DNA of 64,000 nt from Undibacterium_A arcticum (lineage in GTDB: Bacteria > Pseudomonadota > Gammaproteobacteria > Burkholderiales > Burkholderiaceae_D): the NCBI RefSeq assembly GCF_042660705.1, contig NZ_JBHSUQ010000001.1. The stretch is one strand, 5' to 3'. Both the position numbers and the translations under genes were made by a program. The notes under the pieces are model-generated. The model was not told where the DNA came from. It made no database searches and saw nothing but the letters and a program-made list of their open reading frames with translations. How positions within the stretch are numbered: position 1 is the stretch's first letter; every line of letters starts with the position of its first letter. Below, piece by piece: positions 9,056 through 18,086 of the stretch.

Positions 9056-10309
9056 ATGAGTGGATTAATTCTGGAAAACGTCGAAAAGCGCTTTGGCACC
9101 GCCTGCGCAGTGCAAGGAGTTAACCTCCATCTGCCGGAAGGAAAATTGGTGTGTTTCCTCGGGCCGTCCGGCTGTGGCAAAACCACCTTGCTGCGCTTGA
9201 TCGCGGGCCTGGAAACCCTGAGCGCCGGTCAAATCCGTCTCGACGGAAACGATATCAGCAGTGTGCCGGCCCACCAGCGCAACTTCGGCATGGTGTTTCA
9301 GTCGCTGGCGCTGTTCCCGCACATGACCGTGGGTGAAAATATCGCGTATCCGCTGCGCCTGCGCGGCATGGAAAAAAGCGCGCAACAGCGCCGTGTCGCC
9401 GAACTGCTGCAGTTGATCCAGTTGCAAGAGATGAAGGACCGCCCGGTCGCCAAACTGTCCGGTGGACAACGCCAGCGGGTGGCGATTGCGCGCGCCATTG
9501 CCGCCGATCCCAAATTGCTATTGCTGGACGAGCCGTTGTCTGCGCTGGACGCCAAACTGCGCGAAGCGATGCAGGTCGAAATCCGGCAACTGCAACAGCG
9601 CCTCGGCATCACCACCATCATGGTCACGCATGATCAGCGCGAAGCGATGACCATGGCCGACATCGTGGTGGTGATGGGGCACAACCGGGTGCAGCAGGTC
9701 GGCACGCCGATTGAGATTTACCGCAATCCGGCCAACGAGTTTGTTGCTGATTTCATCGGCATGGGAAATATATTGCCGGCTACCGCCATCGGTGACGGTC
9801 GGGTCGGGCTGCGCAGCGGTGCCGCGATTCGTGTGCCGTTGCCGGACCGGATCCATGTCGGCGCCGCGGTCAAGATCATGGTACGCCCTGAAGAGCTTGA
9901 ATTGTCGCATGTGTCGGAGTTTGATGACGACCAGACACGCGGCTCGGTCATCTTCATGCGCGACAGCGGCACCATGATCGAAACGAGTGTCGACGGTGCC
10001 AGCACCGTACTGGCCGCGTTAACAACGCCGAGTCAGAACTTTGGCGTCATCAAGATCCTGGTGCGTCCGGAGGGCAACGAATCACCGTCCGCCTTCGAAC
10101 CGGACAGCAACCATGTGTACGGCACTGTGACATTTGTGCGCGATATCGGCGCCACGATCGAGACCACCATCGATTGTGACGGCGTCCAGCTGACCGCCTT
10201 GAGTACGCCACGCCAGGGTCTAGGCCTTGTGGTGGGCAACCCGGTGGCGGTCAAGATCCCGGCGCATGCCTGCTGTGTGCTGGAGGCTCGCGGAGAATTG
10301 ACAAGTTGA
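9056..10309 (+). CDS. ABC transporter ATP-binding protein, PotA-like, with a double TOBE tail
   Basis: The cytosolic ATPase of the importer, 417 aa, longer than the usual ~370. Walker A is GPSGCGKTT, the Q-loop is in MVFQSLALFPHMT, the signature is LSGGQRQRVAIARA, Walker B is LLLLDEPLSALD and the switch histidine is in MVTHDQ. After about residue 240 there are two repeats of a TOBE-type strand pattern, visible as GSVIFMRDSGTMIETSVDG and GTVTFVRDIGATIETTIDC. They are so alike that an internal duplication is likely. TOBE domains regulate or sense ligand in this family. The gene is intact and probably ends the operon. Confidence 0.9.
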   Translation: MSGLILENVEKRFGTACAVQGVNLHLPEGKLVCFLGPSGCGKTTLLRLIAGLETLSAGQIRLDGNDISSVPAHQRNFGMVFQSLALFPHMTVGENIAYPLRLRGMEKSAQQRRVAELLQLIQLQEMKDRPVAKLSGGQRQRVAIARAIAADPKLLLLDEPLSALDAKLREAMQVEIRQLQQRLGITTIMVTHDQREAMTMADIVVVMGHNRVQQVGTPIEIYRNPANEFVADFIGMGNILPATAIGDGRVGLRSGAAIRVPLPDRIHVGAAVKIMVRPEELELSHVSEFDDDQTRGSVIFMRDSGTMIETSVDGASTVLAALTTPSQNFGVIKILVRPEGNESPSAFEPDSNHVYGTVTFVRDIGATIETTIDCDGVQLTALSTPRQGLGLVVGNPVAVKIPAHACCVLEARGELTS

Positions 10310-10521
10310 TTGGCAGCACCACCCATGCCAACCTTCAGCCTGCAAAGGGGGGAGGGGCGACGTTTCCTCCCGGGCAGGGGCGCGATGGCCTCCCGACGTG
10401 GCGTGGGGGCCGAATACCTGAATGCGTGACGCCGCCAGAATATTTCCAAAAATACAATAATAAGTGTATTTTCGATAAGCGCCTGACGCGCTGTTTGAAT
10501 TTTGCTACCGTTATGCATAAA

Positions 10522-10540
10522 TCTCATGCTTTTAATGAGA
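10522..10540. promoter_or_regulatory. Inverted repeat ahead of the amino acid importer
   Basis: TCTCAT and ATGAGA lie seven bases apart, about 80 bases before the start of the binding-protein gene at 10622. The spacing resembles LysR-type or other dimer sites. The rest of the 312-base gap 10310-10621 shows nothing else nameable apart from a good ribosome site (AAGAAGGAGA) before 10622. Confidence 0.3.
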
Positions 10541-10621
10541 AATGATAGCTTGTCACCGTAGGGCGTAAGCGGGAACATAGCTTAAGCACAATTCATTCAT
10601 TACTAAAAAGAAGGAGACATC

Positions 10622-11410
10622 ATGAATAAGCTGGTTACGTTATTGGTCTTGGCCGGAGTGTTGAGCGCACCCGCTGTGCAGGCAAAAGAATGGAAAGAAG
10701 TCACCATCGCGATGGATGCAACCTATCCGCCGTTTGAATCGGTCGGGCCGGATGGCAAGCTGGTCGGCTTTGAGGTGGACCTGGCCAATGCCTTGTGCGT
10801 GGAAATGAAAGTCAAATGCAAAATCGTCAACGTTGGCTGGGACGGTTTGATTCCCGGCCTGGTGGCAAAAAAACACGATGCGTTGATGACGTCGATGAAC
10901 ATTACCGAAGAACGTAAAAAGGCGATCGATTTTTCCGACACCTATTACCGCATGCAAAATCGCTTTGTGGCCAAAAAAGGCACGAACACTACGATTAGCA
11001 AAGAAGGTTTGAAGGGTAAAACCATCGCGGTGCAAACGGGTACCGCGCAAGACAATTTCGTGACCGAGCAATTCGGCGATGTGGCGACGATCAAGCGCTA
11101 TGTCGGCGCGGGCGAACCGTACCTCGAATTGCTGAATGGTCGTGCGGATCTACATTTCGGCTTCATCGTCCAGATCAACGATGGCTTTCTGAGCAAGGAT
11201 GGTAACGACAAGATGTTCGAGTTTGTCGGCCCGACATTCACCGGCAAGGACAACAAGAAGCTTGGCGAAGGCGTCGCGGTAGGCGTCCGCAAACAGGATA
11301 AGGAATTGCGCGACCTGTTCAATGCCGGACTGGCGGGAGTAAAAAAGAATGGCACCTTCAAAAAAATCAACGACAAGCATTTCCCGTTTGATATATCCGG
11401 CGAAAAATAA
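10622..11410 (+). CDS. Periplasmic polar amino acid-binding protein (ArgT/HisJ/AotJ-like)
   Basis: A solute-binding protein of 262 aa with a classical signal peptide ending VQAKEWKEV. It has the family signatures IAMDATYPPFESVGPDGK, LVGFEVDLANALC and DALMTSMNITEERKKAIDFS, of the lysine/arginine/ornithine/histidine group. Arginine or ornithine is the likely ligand, given the downstream 2-ketoarginine, guanidinobutyraldehyde and guanidinobutyrate enzymes. ATG 10622 follows AAGAAGGAGACAT. A terminator-like hairpin follows, which would give more binding protein than permease, as is common in these operons. The gene is intact. Confidence 0.9.
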   Translation: MNKLVTLLVLAGVLSAPAVQAKEWKEVTIAMDATYPPFESVGPDGKLVGFEVDLANALCVEMKVKCKIVNVGWDGLIPGLVAKKHDALMTSMNITEERKKAIDFSDTYYRMQNRFVAKKGTNTTISKEGLKGKTIAVQTGTAQDNFVTEQFGDVATIKRYVGAGEPYLELLNGRADLHFGFIVQINDGFLSKDGNDKMFEFVGPTFTGKDNKKLGEGVAVGVRKQDKELRDLFNAGLAGVKKNGTFKKINDKHFPFDISGEK

Positions 11411-11431
11411 ACTGGTCGATCGTTGATACGG

Positions 11432-11468
11432 AACGGCGGCCTTGATAGCGCGAGCCGCCGTTTGTTTT
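11432..11468 (+). terminator. Rho-independent terminator or attenuator
   Basis: AACGGCGGC (11432-11440) pairs perfectly with GCCGCCGTT (11454-11462) across a 13-base loop, and TGTTTT follows. It lies between the binding-protein gene and the permease genes and probably sets their relative expression. Confidence 0.7.
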
Positions 11469-11631
11469 ACTGACTTTTTAGTAATTGATTGGCAGCAGAG
11501 CGCATTGATACGTTCGGCCCCCACCATAACCCCTTCCCGCTTGCAGCGGAGGAGGTCGGTATGGGGTAGTGCGTGTCAATCATGTGCTAACTCCGCAATA
11601 GAGCCGCCGAGTCACAGCAAGGGATTTATAG

Positions 11632-12323
11632 ATGATTCTGGATTACGTCTTGACCGTGGTCGCGGCAGGGTGGGTCACGCTGCAAGTGGCGCTGGTCGCA
11701 TTATTTTTCGCGATAGCGCTGGGACTATTGGGCGCCGTCTGCAAAATGTCGACACATCCGTTCCTGATGCAAGCGGCGGAAGCCTATACCAGCGTGATAC
11801 GCGGCATTCCCGACCTGGTGATGATGCTGTTGATTTTTTATGGTGCGCCGGCAGTGGTGAACTATCTCATCGAGTTGGCGGGCGGCGACGGCAGCTTCGA
11901 CCTGAATCCTTTTTTGGCGGGCACGCTGACGCTGGGCATCATCTTCGGCGCCTATCTGACCGAAACGTTTCGCGGCGCTATTTGGGGATACCAAAGGGAC
12001 AGGCGGAAGCGGGTCTGGCATTTGGCATGAGCAACACACGCGTGTACTTGCGCATTATCCTGCCGCAGATGGTGCGCCTGGCCATTCCCGGATTTACCAA
12101 TAACTGGCTGGTGCTGGTGAAATGCACTGCGCTGGTATCGATCATCGGTCTGGAGGACATCATGTTCAAGGCGCGCGGCGCATCGGAAGCGACCCGCCAG
12201 CCGTTCACGTTCTATCTGGTGACGGCGCTGGTGTATCTCGCCATCACGACGGTCTCTATGCTGATGTTGCGCTGGCTGGAAAAGAAATATTCGATGGGCT
12301 TCAAACCAGCGAATTTTTCATAG
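11632..12323 (+). CDS. Polar amino acid ABC permease, HisQ/ArtQ-like (one frameshift)
   Basis: An inner-membrane permease of about 230 aa. The N-terminal part is in one frame (MILDYVLTVVAAGWVTLQV ... LGIIFGAYLTETFRGAI). The rest is in another (GIPKGQAEAGLAFGMSNT ... KKYSMGFKPANFS). One extra T in the TTTGGGG stretch at 11981-11987 gives RGAILGIPKGQAEAG, the family's conserved EAA-type loop. RGIPDLVMMLLIFYG is a second hallmark. The neighbours are the binding protein, the HisM-like permease and the ATPase. The gene is therefore probably intact in the real genome. Confidence 0.86.
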
Positions 12324-12330
12324 AGGCGCA

Positions 12331-13080
12331 ATGATGAACTGGAATTTGATTCTTGAAAATCTACCCTTGTTCGGCAAGGGAATCTTGGTGTCCCTGTTCC
12401 TGACCGCGACTTCCGTCCTGTTCGGTCTTTTATTGTCCATTCCGCTGGCTGTGATGCGCATTTCTTCCGCTAGATGGGTGGCGACCCCGGTCGCCGCGTT
12501 TACGTTCGTGGTGCGTGGTACGCCGGCCATGGTGCAATTGTTTTTGATCTATTACGGCTTGTCGCAATTTGAAATGGTGCGTGAAAGCATTCTATGGGCA
12601 TGGTTTTCAAATGCGACTTTCTGCGCTATTTTCGCTTTTGTGATCAACACGACCGCTTACACGACCGAGATCTTTGCCGGCGGCTTGAGGAGTATTCCAT
12701 CCGGTGAAGTAGAAGCCGCGCAGAGCGTCGGGATGAGAAAGATCACGCTGTATCGGCGCATCCTGATACCGTCGATGCTGCGCCGCGCGCTGCCGCAATA
12801 CAGCAATGAAGTGATCATGATGCTGCATATGAGCTCGCTGGCCAGTCTGGTCACCATGCTCGATATTACCGGCGTCGCGCGCTTTATCAATGCGCAGTTT
12901 TATCTGGCCTTCGAACCGTTCATGACGGCAGGCGCAATCTATTTGGTGTTGACCTTGCTGCTGGTCAAAGGCTTCAGGATGGCGGAACGAAAATGGCTGG
13001 CGTATCTGCAGCCACGTGCGTCTGAGCCCGTCGCCAGCAAAGTACAAAGCCAAAGAATCATGAAGCAGGAGACGACATGA
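12331..13080 (+). CDS. Polar amino acid ABC permease, HisM-like
   Basis: The second permease subunit, 249 aa, seven bases after the first. It has RGTPAMVQLFLIYYG and the EAA loop SGEVEAAQSVGMRKITLYRR, both diagnostic for the HisM/ArtM family. About five membrane segments are visible. Its stop overlaps the ATPase start (ATGA at 13077-13080), indicating coupled translation. The gene is intact. Confidence 0.9.
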   Translation: MMNWNLILENLPLFGKGILVSLFLTATSVLFGLLLSIPLAVMRISSARWVATPVAAFTFVVRGTPAMVQLFLIYYGLSQFEMVRESILWAWFSNATFCAIFAFVINTTAYTTEIFAGGLRSIPSGEVEAAQSVGMRKITLYRRILIPSMLRRALPQYSNEVIMMLHMSSLASLVTMLDITGVARFINAQFYLAFEPFMTAGAIYLVLTLLLVKGFRMAERKWLAYLQPRASEPVASKVQSQRIMKQETT

Positions 13081-13839
13081 GTCAGTTAGTAGTTGAAAAT
13101 TTGTTCAAGCGTTTCGGTCAGAATGAGGTGCTCAAGGGTGTCTCGCTGGAAGCGAAAAGGCGATGTAATCAGCATCATCGGCTCCAGCGGTTCCGGCAAG
13201 AGCACGTTCTTACGCTGCATCAATTTGCTGGAAAAGCCGACCGAAGGCCGGATCATTGTTGACGGCCAGGCATTGAGCCTGGCGCGTGGCCGGGACGGCA
13301 ATCTGGAGAGTACCGATGCCGGGCAATTGCAGCGTGTGCGTGCCAAGTTAGCGATGGTGTTCCAGAACTTCAACCTGTGGGCGCACATGACGGTACTGGA
13401 AAACGTGATCGAAGCGCCGGTGCATGTCCTTGGCATTCCAAAAGCCGAAGCCATCGATCGCGCCAAGGTCTATCTCGACAAGGTCGGCATTTATGAACGC
13501 CGCGATTATTACCCTGCCCATTTGTCCGGTGGCCAGCAACAACGTGCAGCTATTGCACGGGCCTTGGCGATGGAGCCGGAAGTGATGCTGTTCGACGAGC
13601 CGACCTCGGCGCTCGATCCGGAGTTGGTGGGCGAGGTCCTGCGCGTGATGCAAAACCTGGCGGCGGAAGGACGCACCATGATCGTGGTGACGCACGAGAT
13701 GGGATTTGCCAAGAGTGTCTCGAACCACGTGATGTTCCTGCATCAGGGACGGGTGGAAGAAGAAGGCAACCCGAAAGAAGTACTGGTCAATCCACGTAGT
13801 GAACGCCTGAAGCAGTTTCTTTCCGGGTCGTTGAAATAA
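13077..13839 (+). CDS. Polar amino acid ABC ATPase, HisP-like (one frameshift)
   Basis: The ATPase of the amino acid importer, about 254 aa. The first residues (MSQLVVENLFKRFGQNEVL, then KGVSLEAK) are in the frame of ATG 13077. From the A-run at 13155-13158 on, the other frame carries GDVISIIGSSGSGKSTF (Walker A), LSGGQQQRAAIARAL (signature), VMLFDEPTSALDPE (Walker B) and VVTHEMGFA. Two more A's, or one fewer, repair it. GDVISIIGSSGSGKSTFLRC is nearly identical to HisP/AotP proteins that serve basic amino acids, which supports arginine as cargo. Confidence 0.87.
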
Positions 13840-13912
13840 TGCAGGACCCGGACGGCGTCGGGGTGTGCACATCAACATGAACAAGTTTTTATCAAGAAGG
13901 GCAAGTGAGGCA

Positions 13913-15541
13913 ATGGCAACCTGTGGTGAAGTATTAGTTAAATTGTTGGAGAACTACGGCGTCAAGCTGGTATTCGGGATCCCGGGCGTGCATACCGTGG
14001 AACTCTATCGCGGCCTTGCCGAATCATCGATGCGTCATGTCACACCGCGTCATGAGCAAGGCGCCGGTTTCATGGCCGACGGTTATGCGCGCGTCACCGG
14101 GCAGCCCGGCGTGTGTTTCATCATCACCGGGCCGGGGATGACCAACATCGCAACCGCGATGGCACAGGCCTATGCGGATTCGATTCCGATGCTGGTGATC
14201 TCCAGCGTCAATGCCCGCCATCAGATGGGCAGTGGCAACGGCCATTTGCATGAATTGCCCTCCCAGCGCAATCTGACAGCCGGCTTCACCGCGTTCTCGC
14301 ACACCTTGATGACACCGGATGAATTGCCGCAAGTCCTGGCGCGGGCGTTCGCGGTGTTCGAGTCGGCACGACCGCGTCCTGTGCATATTGAAATCCCGCT
14401 GGATGTGATCACTGCACCGGCCGATCATTTGCCGCTGGCGCGGTCGGTCGCGTTATCGCGGCCATTGGCATGTCACAGCGCGATTGCAGAAGCCGCCACG
14501 CGGTTACTGCAAGCAAGGCGTCCGTTGATCCTGGCTGGCGGCGGAGCGGTCGATGCCGGCTCTGAATTGCAGCGCCTGGCCGAGCACTTGCATGCACCTG
14601 TTGCGCTGACGATCAATGCGAAGGGCCTGATTGCGCGCGATCATCCGCTGCTGATCGGCTCCACCCAATCGACTGCCGTCACACGCGAGCTGGTGCGGGA
14701 AGCCGACGTGGTACTGGCGATTGGGACGGAACTGGGCGAGACCGATTATGACGTTGTATTCGACGGTGGCTTCACGATTCCGGGGGAACTGATTCGTATC
14801 GACATCGACGCGGAGCAACTGACGCGCAACTACCGCGCCACGATAGCGATCGTGGCCGATGCGCAGCGCGCATTAAGTGCTCTGCTCAGCACAGTCAGCG
14901 CCGCGCCGCGCACTCCGGAAGCCCCCAACTGGGGGGCGCAGCGTGCGGCAAAAGTGCGCAGCGTGGTCACTGCCGGCTACGATGCGGCCACCCGGGCGCA
15001 AAAGAGAATGCTGGATACGGTCGCCCAGACCTTGCCCGACGTGATCATCGCAGGCGACTCGACCCAGCCGGTATATGTCGGCAATCTGGTGTATGAAGCC
15101 GCGACGCCGCGCTCCTGGTTCAATTCGTCTACCGGTTACGGAACCCTGGGCTATGGATTGCCCGCCGCGATCGGCGCCAAGCTCGGCGCCGGAAAGCGCG
15201 CGGTGGTCTGTTTGATCGGCGATGGCGGCTTGCAGTTCACCCTGCCGGAACTGGCGAGCGCGGTTGAAGCGCAAGTGCCTGTCATCGTCCTGCTGTGGAA
15301 TAACGCAGGTTACGGCGAAATCAAAAAATACATGAACGACCGCAACATCACGCCGGTCGGCGTCGATATCTACACACCCGATTTCATGACCTTGGCACGT
15401 GGATTCGGCTGTGCCGGCGAGCGCATCAACACGCTCGGCGGTTTGCGCGAGGAACTGGTGCGCGCCGCCGGACGCACTATGCCGACCGTTTTGGAGATCG
15501 ATGAAAAAATGTGGATCGAGACACAGGGGGCGGTATGTTGA
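13913..15541 (+). CDS. aruI: ThDP-dependent 2-ketoarginine decarboxylase, AruI-like
   Basis: A thiamine diphosphate enzyme of the acetolactate synthase superfamily, 542 aa. The catalytic glutamate is in TPRHEQGAGFMADGYARVTG. The ThDP/Mg motif runs from GDGGLQFTLPEL to WNNAGYGEI (about residues 430-460). General homology would only say acetolactate synthase-like. The neighbours (arginine-type importer, aldehyde dehydrogenase, guanidinobutyrase, aminotransferase) match the arginine transaminase pathway of Pseudomonas aeruginosa, where AruI turns 5-guanidino-2-oxopentanoate into 4-guanidinobutyraldehyde and is of similar size. I use ATG 13913 (MATCGEVLVKLLENYG) behind AAGAAGGG; ATG 13877 has no ribosome site. 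The gene is intact and overlaps the next by seven bases. Confidence 0.82.
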   Translation: MATCGEVLVKLLENYGVKLVFGIPGVHTVELYRGLAESSMRHVTPRHEQGAGFMADGYARVTGQPGVCFIITGPGMTNIATAMAQAYADSIPMLVISSVNARHQMGSGNGHLHELPSQRNLTAGFTAFSHTLMTPDELPQVLARAFAVFESARPRPVHIEIPLDVITAPADHLPLARSVALSRPLACHSAIAEAATRLLQARRPLILAGGGAVDAGSELQRLAEHLHAPVALTINAKGLIARDHPLLIGSTQSTAVTRELVREADVVLAIGTELGETDYDVVFDGGFTIPGELIRIDIDAEQLTRNYRATIAIVADAQRALSALLSTVSAAPRTPEAPNWGAQRAAKVRSVVTAGYDAATRAQKRMLDTVAQTLPDVIIAGDSTQPVYVGNLVYEAATPRSWFNSSTGYGTLGYGLPAAIGAKLGAGKRAVVCLIGDGGLQFTLPELASAVEAQVPVIVLLWNNAGYGEIKKYMNDRNITPVGVDIYTPDFMTLARGFGCAGERINTLGGLREELVRAAGRTMPTVLEIDEKMWIETQGAVC

Positions 15542-16988
15542 GCGCCATACCCACCCAGTTGTATATCGATGGGAACTGGTGCGATGCGACCTCGCACCAA
15601 ACGCTGCCGGTGATCAATCCGTCCAATGAAGAAAAGCTGGCTGACGTCGCTGCCGCCGGTGCGGCGGATGTCGATGCCGCGGTACAGGCTGCGGCGCGCG
15701 CTTTCAAGACATGGCGGCATAGCAAAGGCAGCGAGCGCGCGCGATATCTGCGTGCCATTGCAAGTGGCGTCGACGAGAACAAATATTTTCTGGCACGCCT
15801 GCAGTCGGAGAACAGTGGCAAGCCCCTGACTGAATCGGCGATCGACGTCGCCGATGTGATCGCGACGTTTGCCTACTACGCGGACCTGGCTGAACAGCTG
15901 GATAGCCAGCAGAATGCGGCGGTCGCGATACCGAGCGAAGATTTTCAGGCAAGCCTGCGGCGTGAACCTTGCGGCGTGGTCGGTTTGATCGTGCCATGGA
16001 ATTTCCCGATGGTGACCACCGCCTGGAAGCTGGCGCCTGCGCTGGCCGCCGGCTGCACCGTGGTATTGAAGCCGTCCGAAGTCACGCCTTTGCCGGAACT
16101 CGCACTCGCTGCAATTATCGATGCGACGGGCTTGCCGGCCGGGGTGCTGAATGTGGTGACCGGCACCGGTCAAAGCGTGGGGCGCCACTGGTTGCCCACC
16201 CCCTGCTCGCAAAAATTTCCTTCACCGGCAGCAATGCCGTGGGCAGTATGGTGATGAAGACCGCAGCAGAAAGTATCAAAGGCGTCAGCCTGGAGCTTGG
16301 TGGCAAGTCGCCGATCCTGGTGTTTGCCGATGCCGATCTGGATCTGGCGGTTTCCCTGGTCACAGGCGGCATCTTTTTCAACGCCGGACAAATGTGTTCC
16401 GCGACATCGCGTCTGCTGGTGGGAGAATCGATTGCTGATGAATTTCTGGCGCGTCTGAAGCAGGCGACAGAAGAAATCGTGATAGGCAATCCGCTTGCCG
16501 AGAATACCCAGATGGGACCGCTGGTCAATCGCGCGCAGTATGAACGGGTGCTGCGCTACATCGAGCGCGGCATTGCCGATGGCGCCAAGCTCGTCACCGG
16601 CGGCGGTCGTGCAGCGGATTGTCAGCATGGCTTCTTTGTGGCGCCGACGATTTTCAATGAGGTACCGCTAGACAGCGTGATCTGGCGCGAAGAAATTTTC
16701 GGACCGGTGTTGTGTGTGCGCAGTTTTATCAACGAGCAGGAAGCCGTCGCACTCGCCAACGACAGCGAGTATGGTCTGGTGGCGACCGTCGTGACCGGCA
16801 GCGCAGCACGCGCAACGAGGGTGTCTGCCGCACTGGAAGCGGGCATGGTGTGGGTCAATGCACCGCAAGTGATCTTCCCGCAAACCTCGTGGGGTGGGAT
16901 GAAAAAAAGCAGTCTCGGACGCGAACTCGGGCCGTGGGGCCTGGCAGCATTCCAGGAAATAAAACACGTTGTAACCGCCCGAGCTTGA
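15535..16988 (+). CDS. Aldehyde dehydrogenase, probable 4-guanidinobutyraldehyde dehydrogenase (one frameshift)
   Basis: NAD(P)-dependent aldehyde dehydrogenase, about 484 aa after repair, close to betaine-aldehyde and gamma-aminobutyraldehyde dehydrogenases. The first part (to about 16180) has PWNFPMVTTAWKLAPALAAG. The second has FTGSNAVGS, the general base in LELGGKSP and the catalytic cysteine in FFNAGQMCSATS, then EEIFGPVL. One more G in the GGGG run at 16179-16182 joins the halves as GQSVGAPLVAHPLLAKISFTG. It starts inside the end of the decarboxylase gene. The aldehyde made by that enzyme is the obvious substrate, with 4-guanidinobutyrate as product; this follows from context, not from sequence alone. 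Confidence 0.86.
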
Positions 16989-17016
16989 TCAGGCAATAAA
17001 TCATCAGGAGAAAGAC

Positions 17017-17973
17017 ATGTCAGAACGAATTCTCAATCAGCCCTTAGGCGGAAATCAAATGCCGCGTTTTGCCGGCCCGGCCACCATGATGCGCCTGCCG
17101 AGTGCGACGTCGGCGCAAGGTTTGGATGCCTGTTTTGTCGGTGTGCCGTTTGATATCGGCACCTCGAACCGCGCCGGTGCGCGTTTCGGGCCACGTGCGA
17201 TTCGCGCCGAATCCTGTTTGCTGCGCCCCTACAACATGGCGACGCGCGCCGCGCCCTTTGATTCGTTGCAGATTGCCGACATTGGCGATGTCGCAATCAA
17301 TACCTTCAATGCGCAAAAGAGCATCGACATCATCACCGACGCGTACGACGAGATCTTGCGGCATGACTGTACCCCCTTGACAATGGGTGGCGACCACACG
17401 ATTGCGCTGCCGATTTTGCGCGCGATGCGAAAGAAATACGGCCCGGTAGGACTGGTGCATATCGATGCGCATGCCGATATCAACGACTCGATGTTCGGCG
17501 AAAAAATTGCGCACGGCACGCCATTTCGCCGCGCGGTGGAAGAAGGATTACTCGATGGCAAGCGCGTTGCGCAAATTGGTTTGCGCGGCACCGGTTACAC
17601 GGCGGAAGACTTTGATTGGCCGCGTAGCCAGGGTTTCCGTGTGGTTCCAGCAGAGGAATGCTGGTACAAGTCGCTGGCGCCGCTGATGGCGGAAATTCGC
17701 GACCAAGTCGGTGGTGGACCGGTCTATTTGAGCATTGATATCGACGGCCTCGATCCATCATTTGCGCCTGGTACCGGGACTCCGGAGATTGGCGGCCTGA
17801 CGATATGGCAAGCGCTCGAAATAATCCGTGGGTGCCGGGGCTTAAACATCATCGGCGGCGATCTGGTCGAAATCTCCCCGCCCTACGATTTGTCCGGCAA
17901 TACCGCCTTGGTGGGCGCCAATCTGTTATTCGAGATGCTGTGCGTATTACCCAAAGTGCAGTATCGCGCTTAG
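17017..17973 (+). CDS. gbuA: Ureohydrolase, probable guanidinobutyrase (agmatinase family)
   Basis: Binuclear Mn2+ hydrolase of 318 aa. All metal ligands are present: GGDHT, HIDAHADIND and SIDIDGLDPSFAPGTGTPE. ATG 17017 follows ATCAGGAGA. Agmatinase, guanidinobutyrase and guanidinopropionase share these motifs. The length and the start MPRFAGPATMMRLP resemble GbuA of Pseudomonas, and the surrounding pathway supplies 4-guanidinobutyrate rather than agmatine, as no arginine decarboxylase of the agmatine route is nearby. The expected reaction is 4-guanidinobutyrate + water to GABA + urea. The gene is intact, 29 bases after the aldehyde dehydrogenase. Confidence 0.84.
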   Translation: MSERILNQPLGGNQMPRFAGPATMMRLPSATSAQGLDACFVGVPFDIGTSNRAGARFGPRAIRAESCLLRPYNMATRAAPFDSLQIADIGDVAINTFNAQKSIDIITDAYDEILRHDCTPLTMGGDHTIALPILRAMRKKYGPVGLVHIDAHADINDSMFGEKIAHGTPFRRAVEEGLLDGKRVAQIGLRGTGYTAEDFDWPRSQGFRVVPAEECWYKSLAPLMAEIRDQVGGGPVYLSIDIDGLDPSFAPGTGTPEIGGLTIWQALEIIRGCRGLNIIGGDLVEISPPYDLSGNTALVGANLLFEMLCVLPKVQYRA

Positions 17974-18086
17974 AGCAGTACGGCAGGAATCGAGGCTTGC
18001 AATTTCTCTGGGCGAGACCGTGACATCGGTCCGTCGCGTCAGGAATGACGGGGCACTGGCGTGCATTTTTAATTGGAAGATGACTC

